From contig DXZN01000056.1 of the NCBI GenBank assembly GCA_019419645.1, forward strand, positions 1 to 12,565: a stretch of DNA of 12,565 nt, in the 5' to 3' direction. The notes under the pieces were generated by a model. It did no database searches and was not told where the DNA came from. It was given only the letters and a program-made list of their open reading frames with translations. Both the position numbers and the translations under genes were made by a program. This DNA is from Collinsella sp. Its GTDB lineage: Bacteria; Actinomycetota; Coriobacteriia; Coriobacteriales; Coriobacteriaceae. Positions 1 to 8,063 of the stretch are shown here, piece by piece (position 1 is the first letter of the stretch; each line of letters starts with the position of its first letter).

Positions 1-1
1 C

Positions 2-361
2 GTGACGGGTGTTGAGCCGAGCTTTTTTATCGAGGCAGAGTTTCAACACGACGGTATTGACGACCTCATCGTGACGAGTGACATGGCCGAGCGTAAGGCC
101 AAGATGATCGAGCTCGGCGACGCGTTCATCGCTTTCCCGGGCGGTACGGGCACGCTCGAGGAGATTGCCGAGGTCATGTCCGCCGTGTCGTTGGGGCACT
201 TGAGTGCGCCGTGCATCCTGTGCAACCTCGGGGGCTACTACAACGATCTTAAGGCGCTGCTCGAGCACATGATTGATAAAGGACTTTCGAGCCCGCAGCG
301 CCAGCACGGCATCTACTTTGCCGACGATTTGCGCGAGATTGCCTCGATTATTAATGGATGA
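2..361 (+). CDS. LOG-family nucleotide 5'-monophosphate phosphoribohydrolase, 3' part
   Basis: This is the C-terminal 119 residues of a LOG (lysine decarboxylase-like, TIGR00730-type) Rossmann-fold protein. The family cleaves the N-glycosidic bond of cytokinin-type or other nucleoside monophosphates to release the base. The signature PGGTGTLEE is at residues 46-54 of the visible part. The preceding DMAERKAKM segment (28-36) supplies the conserved Arg-Lys that works with the Glu of the signature. Family members are about 180-190 residues long, so roughly 65-70 N-terminal residues, including the first Rossmann strand, lie left of the window. The GTG at position 2 falls inside the conserved TGVEPSFF region and is not the true start. 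The bacterial substrate is not certain; family membership is. Confidence 0.88.
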   Translation: MTGVEPSFFIEAEFQHDGIDDLIVTSDMAERKAKMIELGDAFIAFPGGTGTLEEIAEVMSAVSLGHLSAPCILCNLGGYYNDLKALLEHMIDKGLSSPQRQHGIYFADDLREIASIING

Positions 362-441
362 GTCTTGAGCCTGCCCCACTATGACTCCCAATGGTGCCGT
401 TTGCGGTGCAGACGGTTGGCTCGTTCGGGCAACGCTCGCTC

Positions 442-447
442 TACAAT
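442..447 (+). promoter_or_regulatory. Candidate -10 box for the ClC transporter gene
   Basis: TACAAT lies 39 bases upstream of the ClC start codon. The only -35-like match is TTGGCT at 416-421, with a long 20-base spacer, so the promoter is weakly supported. A small hairpin (arms 397-404 and 408-415, one mismatch) lies just upstream and could end the transcript of the preceding LOG gene, but it has no T-run. Confidence 0.3.
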
Positions 448-486
448 AAAACGTATCTTTGTCGATTTTGACCACGGGAGGACCCG

Positions 487-1788
487 ATGGATAACCTTGC
501 CAAACCCACAAACCGCGCGCTGTTTTTGGTCAGCGTTGCCGTGACCGGTGCACTCGCGGGTGCTGCAGTCTGGCTATTCTTCTTTGCGATGGAGCACGGC
601 ATTGATTATTTGTGGACCGAGGTCCCGCATATGCTGGGTGTCTCTTCGCCCGAACTCGCCAGCGGTCCGTTTGGCTTTTTGCCGTACCCGTTTTTTGTCT
701 GCCTGCTGGGCGGCTTGGTGATTGGCCTGTACGAAAAGATGACGGGCGCCAAGACCGACGACCTCAACCAGGTCATGACCAAGGTCAAGCAAGACGGTCG
801 CTACCCGTACGACAATCTGGGCAAGCTGTCGATTGCGGCGCTGCTGCCGTTGCTGTTTGGCGGAAGTATTGGACCGGAGGCCGGCCTGACCGGCGTTATC
901 GCGGGACTGTGCAGCTGGGTCGGCGATCGCATGCGTCGCTTTGGAGCTGAGTTTAGGGAGCTCACGCTGCTGGGCACCCAGGCTGCCCTGACGGCGCTCT
1001 TTACCGCGCCCGTGTTTGGCTTTGTGGCGCCGCTCGCCGGAAGTGCTGACGGTCAGGGTGCCAATGACGATGAGTCCGCGTCTGACGAGATCACCATCAA
1101 GCTTCCCAAGGCGCAAAAGACCGTGGTCTACGGTATCGCGATCGCTGGCGGTTTGGGCACCTACCTGCTGCTTGGCCAGCTTGTGGGCGGCGGCATGGGT
1201 ATGCCGAGGTTCGAGGCCGCGCAGGTGGGCAACCTCGAGCTTGCTTGGCTTATTCCCCTGGCGCTCGTCGGCACGGCCTGTGGCTGGCTGTACTTTGTCT
1301 CGGAGCACGCGAGCGAGGCGTTGGCCCACGCCATAGGGGAGCGCCCTGTCGTCAAGGCCATGCTGGCCGGTTTGGCGCTCGCTATCTGCGGCACGGTCCT
1401 GCCCTACACCATGTTTGCTGGCGAGACGCAGGCCGACGTGCTCATGGAGACCTATATGACCATTCCCGCCGGTGTGCTCATTGCAACTGGTCTTATCAAG
1501 GCCATGCTGACGCCCGCCCTCATCAACCTGGGCTGGCGCGGCGGTCACTTCTTCCCCGTTATCTTCTCGGGCGTGAGCCTGGGCTACGGCCTTGCCGTCC
1601 TTACGGGCGCCGATCCGGTCTTTTGCGTCGCCGTCTGTACCGCCTCGACGATGGGTGCCGTCATGCGTCAGCCCGTCATGGTCGTGGGCCTGCTGCTCAT
1701 GTGCTTCCCGCTCAAGGGCATTGTCTGCATGATCATCGCCGCCGTCATCGCGGCAGGCATTCCGCTGCCCAAGCCGCTGCGCAAGTAA
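487..1788 (+). CDS. ClC-family (voltage-gated chloride channel type) anion transporter
   Basis: A 433-residue integral membrane protein of the ClC superfamily, which moves chloride or related anions across the cytoplasmic membrane. Two family anchors are seen: the GSIGPEAG segment (126-133), matching the second ClC selectivity motif, and GWRGGHFFP (349-357), matching the GxFxP motif before the last helices. MGAVMRQPVM (389-398) fits the late helix region. Length and motif spelling resemble the E. coli YfeO branch more than ClcA. The usual gating glutamate of G(K/R)EGP is replaced by Ile128. A hydrophilic acidic insert of about 25 residues (185-210) separates the two halves. The ATG is preceded by GGGAGG at 476-481. 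The gene stands alone, convergent to the ABC operon. Ion and transport mode (channel or exchanger) cannot be told from the sequence. Confidence 0.85.
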   Translation: MDNLAKPTNRALFLVSVAVTGALAGAAVWLFFFAMEHGIDYLWTEVPHMLGVSSPELASGPFGFLPYPFFVCLLGGLVIGLYEKMTGAKTDDLNQVMTKVKQDGRYPYDNLGKLSIAALLPLLFGGSIGPEAGLTGVIAGLCSWVGDRMRRFGAEFRELTLLGTQAALTALFTAPVFGFVAPLAGSADGQGANDDESASDEITIKLPKAQKTVVYGIAIAGGLGTYLLLGQLVGGGMGMPRFEAAQVGNLELAWLIPLALVGTACGWLYFVSEHASEALAHAIGERPVVKAMLAGLALAICGTVLPYTMFAGETQADVLMETYMTIPAGVLIATGLIKAMLTPALINLGWRGGHFFPVIFSGVSLGYGLAVLTGADPVFCVAVCTASTMGAVMRQPVMVVGLLLMCFPLKGIVCMIIAAVIAAGIPLPKPLRK

Positions 1789-1874
1789 CACGATAGCGCG
1801 TGCCGGGGATATGCCATTTGTCACGGATTTGCGGCGGGGGCGATCGCGTCCTTCGTGGATTGAGACTCGCGTGC

Positions 1875-2573
1875 CTACAGGTCGTGTACTCGATAAACCT
1901 TGGTGCTGACGGTGCAGCTGATTGCGCATAGCGCGAGGGCCAGCACGGCAATTCCTGCGCACAGACAGCCCAGAACGGCAGGATCGGGATTCGCTCCGGC
2001 AATCGACATGAGCCAGTTGCTGATGGGGTTGGAGGAGCTCAGCGCTGCCATGGCAAGGCACCCGAGCAGGGCAAACAGGCCGACGGAAAGGCGCAGCGCC
2101 TCCATGTGTCCAAATCGAAAGAACAGCGGCTGTGCCAAAAACACCATCATGAGGGAGATGAGCATCGATGCGGCGGAGGCTATTGTGGTCTCAAAGACGG
2201 TCTGTCCCGTCGAGGGAATACCCGCGCTGTTGAAGAGCGGGATGGAGACGATGCTCAAAAGCGCGGCGGCGCACGCCATGACGGCCGAGAAGACAATGAT
2301 GCTCAGGTAGCGTGCACAGATGATGTCTTTGCGCGAGATGGGCAGCGTTGCCCGATAGCGCTCCCATCCGTTTTGATTGTCGTAGCCGGCCAGCGAGTTC
2401 ATGACCACGATGGGCGACATGGCGCTGACCGCGCAGGCGCCGGCACTCATGCCAGAGTCACCGTCCGATGCGTTGGCGAGGGTCAGTACGACGAAGATGA
2501 ACAGGCCGACGCCCGCGATGCTCGGGACAAGCGTGCGGACGATGGCGAGCTCAGACATAAAGGCGCGTTTCAT
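1875..2573 (-). CDS. ABC-2 type transporter permease
   Basis: A 232-residue hydrophobic protein with about six membrane segments, for example residues 15-34, 47-60, 90-113 and 130-148, plus two near the C-terminus. The sequence ERYRATLPISRKDIICARY in its first third is typical of ABC-2 permeases, where a conserved 'LPxSRxxIVxARY' stretch lies in the first cytoplasmic loop. Its ATG overlaps the TGA of the ATPase gene in an ATGA junction, so translation is probably coupled. GAAAGGGG just upstream can serve as ribosome binding site. With the ATPase it would form a small exporter of the YtrB/BcrA class; the substrate is unknown. The frame is intact, although its partner is broken. Confidence 0.82.
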   Translation of the reverse strand: MKRAFMSELAIVRTLVPSIAGVGLFIFVVLTLANASDGDSGMSAGACAVSAMSPIVVMNSLAGYDNQNGWERYRATLPISRKDIICARYLSIIVFSAVMACAAALLSIVSIPLFNSAGIPSTGQTVFETTIASAASMLISLMMVFLAQPLFFRFGHMEALRLSVGLFALLGCLAMAALSSSNPISNWLMSIAGANPDPAVLGCLCAGIAVLALALCAISCTVSTKVYRVHDL

Positions 2574-3450
2574 TTCGAAGCCCCTTTCAGCGTGAGGCGA
2601 AGATAGTCATCAATGGTTGCCCGGTCGCAGGGAATCTCGGGGAAGGCCTCGAGCACATCGCGACGGTTGGGCACGAGCACGTCCACGCTATAGGCGTGGT
2701 GGGCGGCACGGGCGCCTTCGACGCAAGCCATAAGCTCTGCGGCCTGTGCTTGGGTGCAGTGGGCGATGCCGGCTCGGTCGGTAATGTCCTCGCGCGGCAG
2801 GTCAAACACAATCGAGCCGTTATCGATGCAGATGACGCGGTCGGCAGTGCGATCGAGGTCGGATGTAATGTGGCTCGAGAGCAGCACGCTGTGCTGGCCG
2901 TCGGCGACAAAGGCAAGCAACTCGTCGAGCAGTTCCTCGCGCGCCATGGGATCGAGGCCCGCGGTGGCTTCGTCCAAAACGAGCAGCTTGGCATTGTGGC
3001 TGAGCGCACAGGCGAGCTGCAGCTTCATGCCCATGCCGCGGGAGAGGTCCTTGACCTTCGTCTTGGGATCGAGGCCAAATCGGTCGATGAATCCGGCGAA
3101 CGTTTCGCAGCTCCACGTGGGGTATGCGGGCCTACGAGCTTCTCGACCTGGCCCACCTTGAGCGTGGAGGGGAAGGGACACGTGTCCAGGACAAGCCCGA
3201 TGCGGGAGCGCAGGTGGCGCTGCGTCTCGTCGGGCGCGTTGGCGTCGCAGCGCTGTCCAAGCAGATGCACCTCGCCGGCATCGGGCTTTATAAGCCCAAG
3301 CGCGGCGCGAATGGTCGTCGTCTTGCCGGCGCCATTTGCGCCCACAAAGCCAACGATCTGGCCGGGCTCCACGGCAAGCGTGACGTCGCGCAGTGAAAAG
3401 CGGTCGCTCACGCGGCGCGATACACCTTTGAGTTCTAGCAACTTTTGCAT
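2570..3450 (-). pseudogene. ABC transporter ATP-binding protein, YtrB-like, interrupted by a -1 frameshift
   Basis: Two overlapping frames together encode one ATPase. The first begins at the ATG at 3450 (ribosome site AGAAAGG upstream) and holds Walker A GANGAGKTT (residues 37-45). It runs out of frame near base 3130 and stops at 3025 after 141 residues. The second frame resumes with the YPTW segment and carries the signature LSRGM, Walker B LLVLDEATAGLDP and the H-loop SSHI, then a C-terminal domain ending at 2570. The span is 881 bases, one short of 294 codons, so a single lost base explains it. Adding one C to the CCC run (3128-3130, minus strand) restores GPAYPTW. The Q-loop position reads LVLDT rather than Gln, as in many YtrB-type ATPases. 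Whether the deletion is real or a sequencing error cannot be told. If real, the ATPase is inactive. Confidence 0.85.
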
Positions 3451-3473
3451 GGTATAGCCTTTCTTGCAGATGG

Positions 3474-3854
3474 CTACTGCATGGTTTCGGGGGCTACGAG
3501 GTCGAGCATCTCGTGCAGCTTGTCGCGCGTGACGCCCAAGGCTTCGGCTTGGCTCGCCGCTTTCGCAAGCAGCTCTTCGATATGGCAGAGCTGATTTTCG
3601 CGCAAGAGTTCTTGGTTGCCCTCGGCGACAAAACAGCCCTTGCCCTGCACGGTGCAGATAAAGCCGAGTTGCTCCAGGTCGGCGTAGGCGCGCTTGGTGG
3701 TGATGACACTCACGCCAAGATCGCTCGCGAGTGCACGGATGCTGGGGAGTTTGGCTCCCGAAGCGAGCGCGCCCGAAAGGATCTGAGCTTTGACTTGCGA
3801 GGCTATTTGCTCGTAGATGGGCTTGTCGCTCGAATTGGATAGGATGATGTCCAC
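3474..3854 (-). CDS. GntR-family (YtrA subfamily) transcriptional repressor
   Basis: A 126-residue regulator with an N-terminal winged helix (about 11-77). Seen are PIYEQIASQVKAQILSG and LPSIRALASDLGVS, followed by TTKRAYADLEQLGF and the wing GKGCFV. The short C-terminal tail of about 45 residues, with no ligand-binding domain, is characteristic of the YtrA subfamily, which normally controls an adjacent ABC transporter operon. It is first in a minus-strand operon, 23 bases before the ATPase gene. The start is GTG (3854), chosen because AAGGAG (3860-3865, minus strand) sits five bases upstream. The expected effector is unknown; in this subfamily repression is often relieved by cell-wall-active compounds. 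Its promoter is overlapped by an inverted repeat, consistent with autoregulation. Confidence 0.9.
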   Translation of the reverse strand: MDIILSNSSDKPIYEQIASQVKAQILSGALASGAKLPSIRALASDLGVSVITTKRAYADLEQLGFICTVQGKGCFVAEGNQELLRENQLCHIEELLAKAASQAEALGVTRDKLHEMLDLVAPETMQ

Positions 3855-3881
3855 AGCGGCTCCTTAGCTGTTGGGCTACAC

Positions 3882-3915
3882 GTGTATATAACCGGTAAGC
3901 ACAGTATATATACAC
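3882..3915. promoter_or_regulatory. Candidate operator for the GntR/YtrA repressor
   Basis: A perfect 9-base inverted repeat, GTGTATATA (3882-3890) and TATATACAC (3907-3915), separated by 16 bases. The right arm is also part of a tighter near-palindrome AGTATATATACACT (3903-3916, 12 of 14 symmetric positions). The repeat overlaps the -10 box of the repressor operon. GTGTA/TACAC-type half-sites are typical for YtrA-like regulators. Binding is inferred. Confidence 0.55.
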
Positions 3916-3932
3916 TATGTACAGTTACGCAA
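3903..3932 (-). promoter_or_regulatory. Promoter of the GntR-ABC operon
   Basis: On the minus strand TTGCGT (3932-3927) is followed after 18 bases by TATACT (3908-3903), a good sigma-70-like match about 50 bases before the GTG start. The -10 box lies inside the inverted repeat described as operator. Confidence 0.6.
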
Positions 3933-3934
3933 GA

Positions 3935-3984
3935 GACAAATTCGGATTGGGCCGGCTACCCAGGCCCCAACTGATGAATTTGTC
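3935..3984. repeat. Large intergenic hairpin between the GntR operon and prfC
   Basis: Perfect 9-base arms GACAAATTC (3935-3943) and GAATTTGTC (3976-3984) enclose a second stem, TTGGGCC (3947-3953) against GGCCCCAA (3963-3970) with one bulged base, and a loop of about nine bases. There is no T-run at either end, so it is not a standard terminator. It abuts the -35 box of the GntR promoter and lies upstream of prfC. It may be a dispersed palindromic repeat or a protein-binding site. Confidence 0.6.
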
Positions 3985-4016
3985 CTGATAGGCGCCCTAG
4001 AGCGGGATTTCGCGGC

Positions 4017-4022
4017 TACAAT
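4017..4022 (+). promoter_or_regulatory. Candidate -10 box for prfC
   Basis: GCTACAAT matches an extended -10 style 47 bases before the chosen prfC ATG. No convincing -35 box is seen at 16-19 bases. The same TACAAT word occurs upstream of the ClC gene and of ung. Confidence 0.35.
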
Positions 4023-4069
4023 AGTGCGGTTACATCGACGTAATGCACTCAATGCAAGAAAGGATCCGC

Positions 4070-5683
<1,614 letters not shown>

Positions 5684-5688
5684 TGCAT

Positions 5689-5727
5689 CGGCGCGGTGGC
5701 CCTGTGGGGCTGCCGCGCCGTTTGCTT
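5689..5727 (+). terminator. Terminator-like hairpin after prfC
   Basis: An 8-base stem CGGCGCGG (5689-5696) with CCGCGCCG (5713-5720) encloses an inner GCCC/GGGC stem with a TGTG loop, six bases after the prfC stop. Only a short, interrupted T-rich stretch (GTTTGCTT) follows, so termination strength is uncertain. Confidence 0.55.
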
Positions 5728-5754
5728 GCCTGATGCCGTGTGAGCGGCTATTAT
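5726..5754 (+). promoter_or_regulatory. Promoter of the VUT transporter-SDR operon
   Basis: TTGCCT (5726-5731), a 17-base spacer and TATTAT (5749-5754) give a good sigma-70-like promoter. It predicts a transcript start near 5761 and an untranslated leader of about 79 bases, long enough to hold a regulatory RNA. Confidence 0.55.
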
Positions 5755-5783
5755 ACCCATCGTCGTCTCAAGACCGTGACGTC

Positions 5784-5833
5784 CGAGCAGTTCGGGTCCG
5801 ATATCCTGCTCGTTAAACCTAAAACCAAAGGAG
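5784..5833 (+). promoter_or_regulatory. Candidate preQ1-I-like riboswitch in the VUT transporter leader
   Basis: A 7-base stem CGAGCAG (5784-5790) / CTGCTCG (5806-5812) closes a 15-base loop starting TTCGGGT. An A-rich tail, TTAAACCTAAAACCAAAGGAG, runs into the ribosome binding site AAAGGAG (5827-5833). This is the layout of class I preQ1 riboswitches: the 5' side of the stem ends in G followed by UUC, the loop ends in CC just before the 3' arm (C5805 would be the ligand-contacting base and C5806 would pair with G5790), and the A-rich tail pairs back to the loop through ACC with GGU/GGGU. The downstream gene encodes a YhhQ/VUT-type transporter, a known preQ1/queuosine-precursor carrier family. 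The loop is longer than usual and the tail is less purely A, so this is a candidate only. Confidence 0.42.
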
Positions 5834-5839
5834 TACATA

Positions 5840-6562
5840 ATGATCAAGAAGGTCATGGAGGACTACAAGGTCCTGTTGCGGAGCATTCCCGCGGCAACGG
5901 TTTCGCTGTTTTTCGTGAGTGTCATCATGATGAACCTGCTGGCCAACAAAGAGCTTATCAGCCTGCCGTATCTGGCACTCGATTGCGGCTTTGTGGTGAG
6001 CTGGGTTTCGTTTTTGTGCCAGGACATGATCTGCAAGCGCTTTGGCGCCAAGGCATCCATCAAAATCTCTATCCTCGCGCTGCTGGTCAATCTGGCCGTG
6101 AGTCTGTGCTTTTGGGCATGCTCGCTCACGCCCGGCATGTGGGGCGCCTACTACGACACGGGTATGATCGAGGTCAACACCGCCCTTAACGCCACCATCG
6201 GCGGCACCTGGTACGTGGTGCTGGGCTCTTCGCTGGCAATGCTCGTTTCTGCCGTGGTTAACTCCACACTCAACCAGTCGCTCGGTCGTATGCTCAAAAA
6301 GAATAACTTTGCGAGCTTTGCCTTCCGCTCTTATGTGTCCACGGGTGTTGGCCAGTTTATCGACAACTTGGTCTTTGCCATTGTGGTGAGCCACACGTTC
6401 TTTGGTTGGACCTGGGTGCAGGTTCTTATGTGCTCGCTGACCGGCGCTGTTGCCGAGCTGCTGTGCGAGGTCTTCCTGAGCCCCGTGGGCTACAAGGTCG
6501 TGCGCGGCTGGGAGCGCGAGAATGTGGGTGCCGAGTACCTCGAGCGTCACGCAACCGCCTAA
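5840..6562 (+). CDS. VUT/YhhQ-family transporter, probable queuosine precursor uptake
   Basis: A 240-residue membrane protein with about six hydrophobic segments, matching the Vut_1 (DUF165, YhhQ) family. YhhQ proteins import the queuosine precursors preQ0/preQ1 used for tRNA modification. Family landmarks are LALDCGFVVSWVSFLCQDMICKRFGAK (46-71), where the Asp and the RFG pattern match the 'D..V..FG' region of YhhQ, and STGVGQFIDNLVFAIVV (167-183), the conserved 'G...D...F' helix. The start ATG has AAAGGAG seven bases before it. The SDR gene starts nine bases after its stop, so the two form an operon. The leader may contain a preQ1-sensing element. Substrate is inferred from family; other vitamin-like substrates in the wider VUT group cannot be excluded. 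Confidence 0.82.
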   Translation: MIKKVMEDYKVLLRSIPAATVSLFFVSVIMMNLLANKELISLPYLALDCGFVVSWVSFLCQDMICKRFGAKASIKISILALLVNLAVSLCFWACSLTPGMWGAYYDTGMIEVNTALNATIGGTWYVVLGSSLAMLVSAVVNSTLNQSLGRMLKKNNFASFAFRSYVSTGVGQFIDNLVFAIVVSHTFFGWTWVQVLMCSLTGAVAELLCEVFLSPVGYKVVRGWERENVGAEYLERHATA

Positions 6563-6571
6563 GGAGCAAGC

Positions 6572-7252
6572 ATGCGGGTTTTGATCACGGGCGCTTCGGG
6601 CGGTATCGGAGCCGCGTGCGTGCAGCGCTTTTTGGACGAGGGCCACGAGGTCGTGGGCTTTGACCTGCTGCCGGCGGCGGTCGAGCACGAGCGCTACCGC
6701 CATTTGATCGTTGATGTCCGCGAGCCTGACTCGTTTCCAGGCGACCTTGAGCCTCAAGTAATCGTGAACGTTGCCGGTACGCAGGATTCGGCCGACGACA
6801 TTGCCGCCAACCTGTGTGGCACCATCAACGTGACCGAACGCTACGCCTTTGTGGGGGAGGGGCTTGCCGCCAAGCCGACAGCGGCTATCAAATCCGTGGT
6901 CAATGTGGGGTCGGCGAGCGGACATACGGGATCGGAGTTTCCCGCCTATGCCGCCAGCAAGGGCGGCGTTATCGCCTACACCAAAAACCTTGCAAACCGC
7001 CTGGCGCCGCAGGCCATCGCCAACAGTGTGGACCCGGGCGGCGTTATCACGCCGCTCAACCGTTGCGTGATGGAAGACGAGCACCTGTGGAACCAGATTA
7101 TGGAGCTCACGCCGCTTAAACGCTGGGCCACCGCCCAAGAGATCGCCGAGTGGATCTACTTTGTGGGCGTGACCAACCGGTTTATGACCGGGCAGAGCCT
7201 GCTGATCGATGGCGGCGAGGCCGGCCGCACCCAGTTTATCTGGCCCGAGTAG
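6572..7252 (+). CDS. Short-chain dehydrogenase/reductase (SDR family)
   Basis: A 226-residue classical SDR oxidoreductase. It has the nucleotide-binding motif TGASGGIG (6-13), an Asp at the end of the second strand (D31, favouring NAD(H) over NADP(H)), NVAG (66-69), the catalytic Ser region NVGSASG (111-117) and YAASK (126-130) with the catalytic Tyr and Lys. VDPGGVITPL (153-162) matches the usual PG motif, and the C-terminus MTGQSLLIDGG is typical. The substrate cannot be predicted. The ribosome site AAGGAG overlaps the stop codon of the transporter gene, so it is almost certainly cotranscribed and perhaps coupled. A strong terminator starts at its stop codon. It is slightly shorter than the usual 245-255 residues, mainly between strands 3 and 5. 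Confidence 0.88.
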   Translation: MRVLITGASGGIGAACVQRFLDEGHEVVGFDLLPAAVEHERYRHLIVDVREPDSFPGDLEPQVIVNVAGTQDSADDIAANLCGTINVTERYAFVGEGLAAKPTAAIKSVVNVGSASGHTGSEFPAYAASKGGVIAYTKNLANRLAPQAIANSVDPGGVITPLNRCVMEDEHLWNQIMELTPLKRWATAQEIAEWIYFVGVTNRFMTGQSLLIDGGEAGRTQFIWPE

Positions 7253-7289
7253 AAAACGCGCCCGATGGAAATCCGTCGGGCGCGTTTTT
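7253..7289. terminator. Strong bidirectional intrinsic terminator between the SDR gene and ung
   Basis: A perfect 13-base stem, AAAACGCGCCCGA (7253-7265) with TCGGGCGCGTTTT (7276-7288), can extend inward through GG/CC. It has five T on the plus strand and four T on the minus strand. It starts directly after the SDR stop codon and lies 14 bases from the ung stop, so it serves both converging genes. Confidence 0.93.
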
Positions 7290-7302
7290 GATGTATTGAT
7301 TT

Positions 7303-8028
7303 TTAGCCGAGGCAAGTCCAGTTGACGGGGGTCGAGCCGTGCTGTTCGAGTAGCCGATTGGCTGCCGAGAAGGGGCGCGACCCTATAAAGGCGGGGAGTT
7401 CTGCCGTGGCGCGGTTGGCCGAAAGCGGCGAGGGGTGCGTAGAAGCTAGGCAGAACTTGCCGGTTGCCTTGCCCGCGCCGATCGCGTCGAGCTTGCCCTC
7501 AACCATTTGCTGGGCAAAGCGGCCCCATGCCAAAAAGACGACCGGTTGGGGCAGCTGACAGCAGCGTTCGATAACGTAGTCGGTGAGCGTGCTCCAGCCC
7601 AGTTTGGCGTGCGAATTCGCGGCATGCTCACGCACGGTGAGCGTAGTGTTGAGGAGCAGGACGCCCTGTTGTGCCCATGGGGTTAGGTCTCCCGTGGCGG
7701 GAATGGGGCAACCCAGATCGGCGTTGAGTTCCTTATAGATGTTGCGCAGGCTCGGCGGCAACTTGGTTTGCGACGCGGGGACCGAGAACGACAACCCCAT
7801 TGCCTGGTTGGGTCCGTGATAGGGGTCTTGACCCAAGATGACAACCTTGACGTGGTCTGCCGGCGTGTAGGCGAGGGCATTGAGGATGTCGTCTTGTGCC
7901 GGGTAGATGGTCTGCTCGGCACGCAAAAGGGCGATGCGCTCGAGCAGCTGGTTCGTCGTGTCACGTACCGGCTGCGGCGCATCGCCCAACCAAGCTGCTA
8001 TGTTGCGGTCGCGCGTTGCGGTGTCCAT
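7303..8028 (-). CDS. ung: Uracil-DNA glycosylase, family 1
   Basis: A 241-residue family-1 UDG, which excises uracil from DNA as the first step of base excision repair. The water-activating motif GQDPYHGP is at 66-73 with the catalytic Asp at D68. The uracil-stacking Phe is F81 in AMGLSFSV. LLLNTTLTVR (124-133) supplies the uracil-reading Asn (N127), and HPSPLSA (198-204) is the DNA-intercalation loop with catalytic H198. Length matches the family (about 220-230). ATG is at 8028, preceded by AAAGGAG (8033-8039, minus strand). It lies downstream of the exporter gene on the same strand with an 88-base gap containing a TACAAT box, so it probably has its own promoter. The end is set by the shared terminator. 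Confidence 0.96.
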   Translation of the reverse strand: MDTATRDRNIAAWLGDAPQPVRDTTNQLLERIALLRAEQTIYPAQDDILNALAYTPADHVKVVILGQDPYHGPNQAMGLSFSVPASQTKLPPSLRNIYKELNADLGCPIPATGDLTPWAQQGVLLLNTTLTVREHAANSHAKLGWSTLTDYVIERCCQLPQPVVFLAWGRFAQQMVEGKLDAIGAGKATGKFCLASTHPSPLSANRATAELPAFIGSRPFSAANRLLEQHGSTPVNWTCLG

Positions 8029-8063
8029 GGAACTCCTTTATGGCAGATGCTATGTCGGCATCT

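Noticed and set aside
1789..1874. Possible terminator between the convergent ClC and permease genes
   Set aside because: The only symmetry is a short GCGATCGC palindrome and weak CACG/CGTG arms, with no T-run. Not enough to call.
574..2061. 495-codon open frame on the minus strand opposite the ClC gene
   Set aside because: It mirrors the ClC coding sequence, is rich in His/Arg/Gln with no membrane or domain pattern, and has no suitable ribosome site. It is a shadow frame of GC-rich codon use.
3119..3132. Programmed -1 frameshifting as explanation of the split ATPase
   Set aside because: No heptameric slippery sequence of the X XXY YYZ type is apparent, and ABC ATPases of this family are normally encoded in one frame. 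Mutation or base error is simpler.
3451..3915. Upstream extension of the ABC ATPase frame to 3915
   Set aside because: It overlaps the GntR gene in a different frame on the same strand. The ATPase begins with MQKLLELKG at 3450 behind a good ribosome site.
4043..4069. Longer prfC start nine codons upstream
   Set aside because: No ribosome site precedes 4043, while AAAGGA sits correctly before 4070 and the shorter form fits RF3 N-termini.
5740..6189. 149-codon plus-strand frame starting in the leader of the VUT transporter
   Set aside because: It starts inside the -10 region, has no ribosome site and overlaps the transporter in another frame.
5819..7315. 498-codon open frame antisense to the transporter-SDR operon
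   Set aside because: It runs across two well-supported genes, a ribosome site and a strong terminator, with no recognisable domain.
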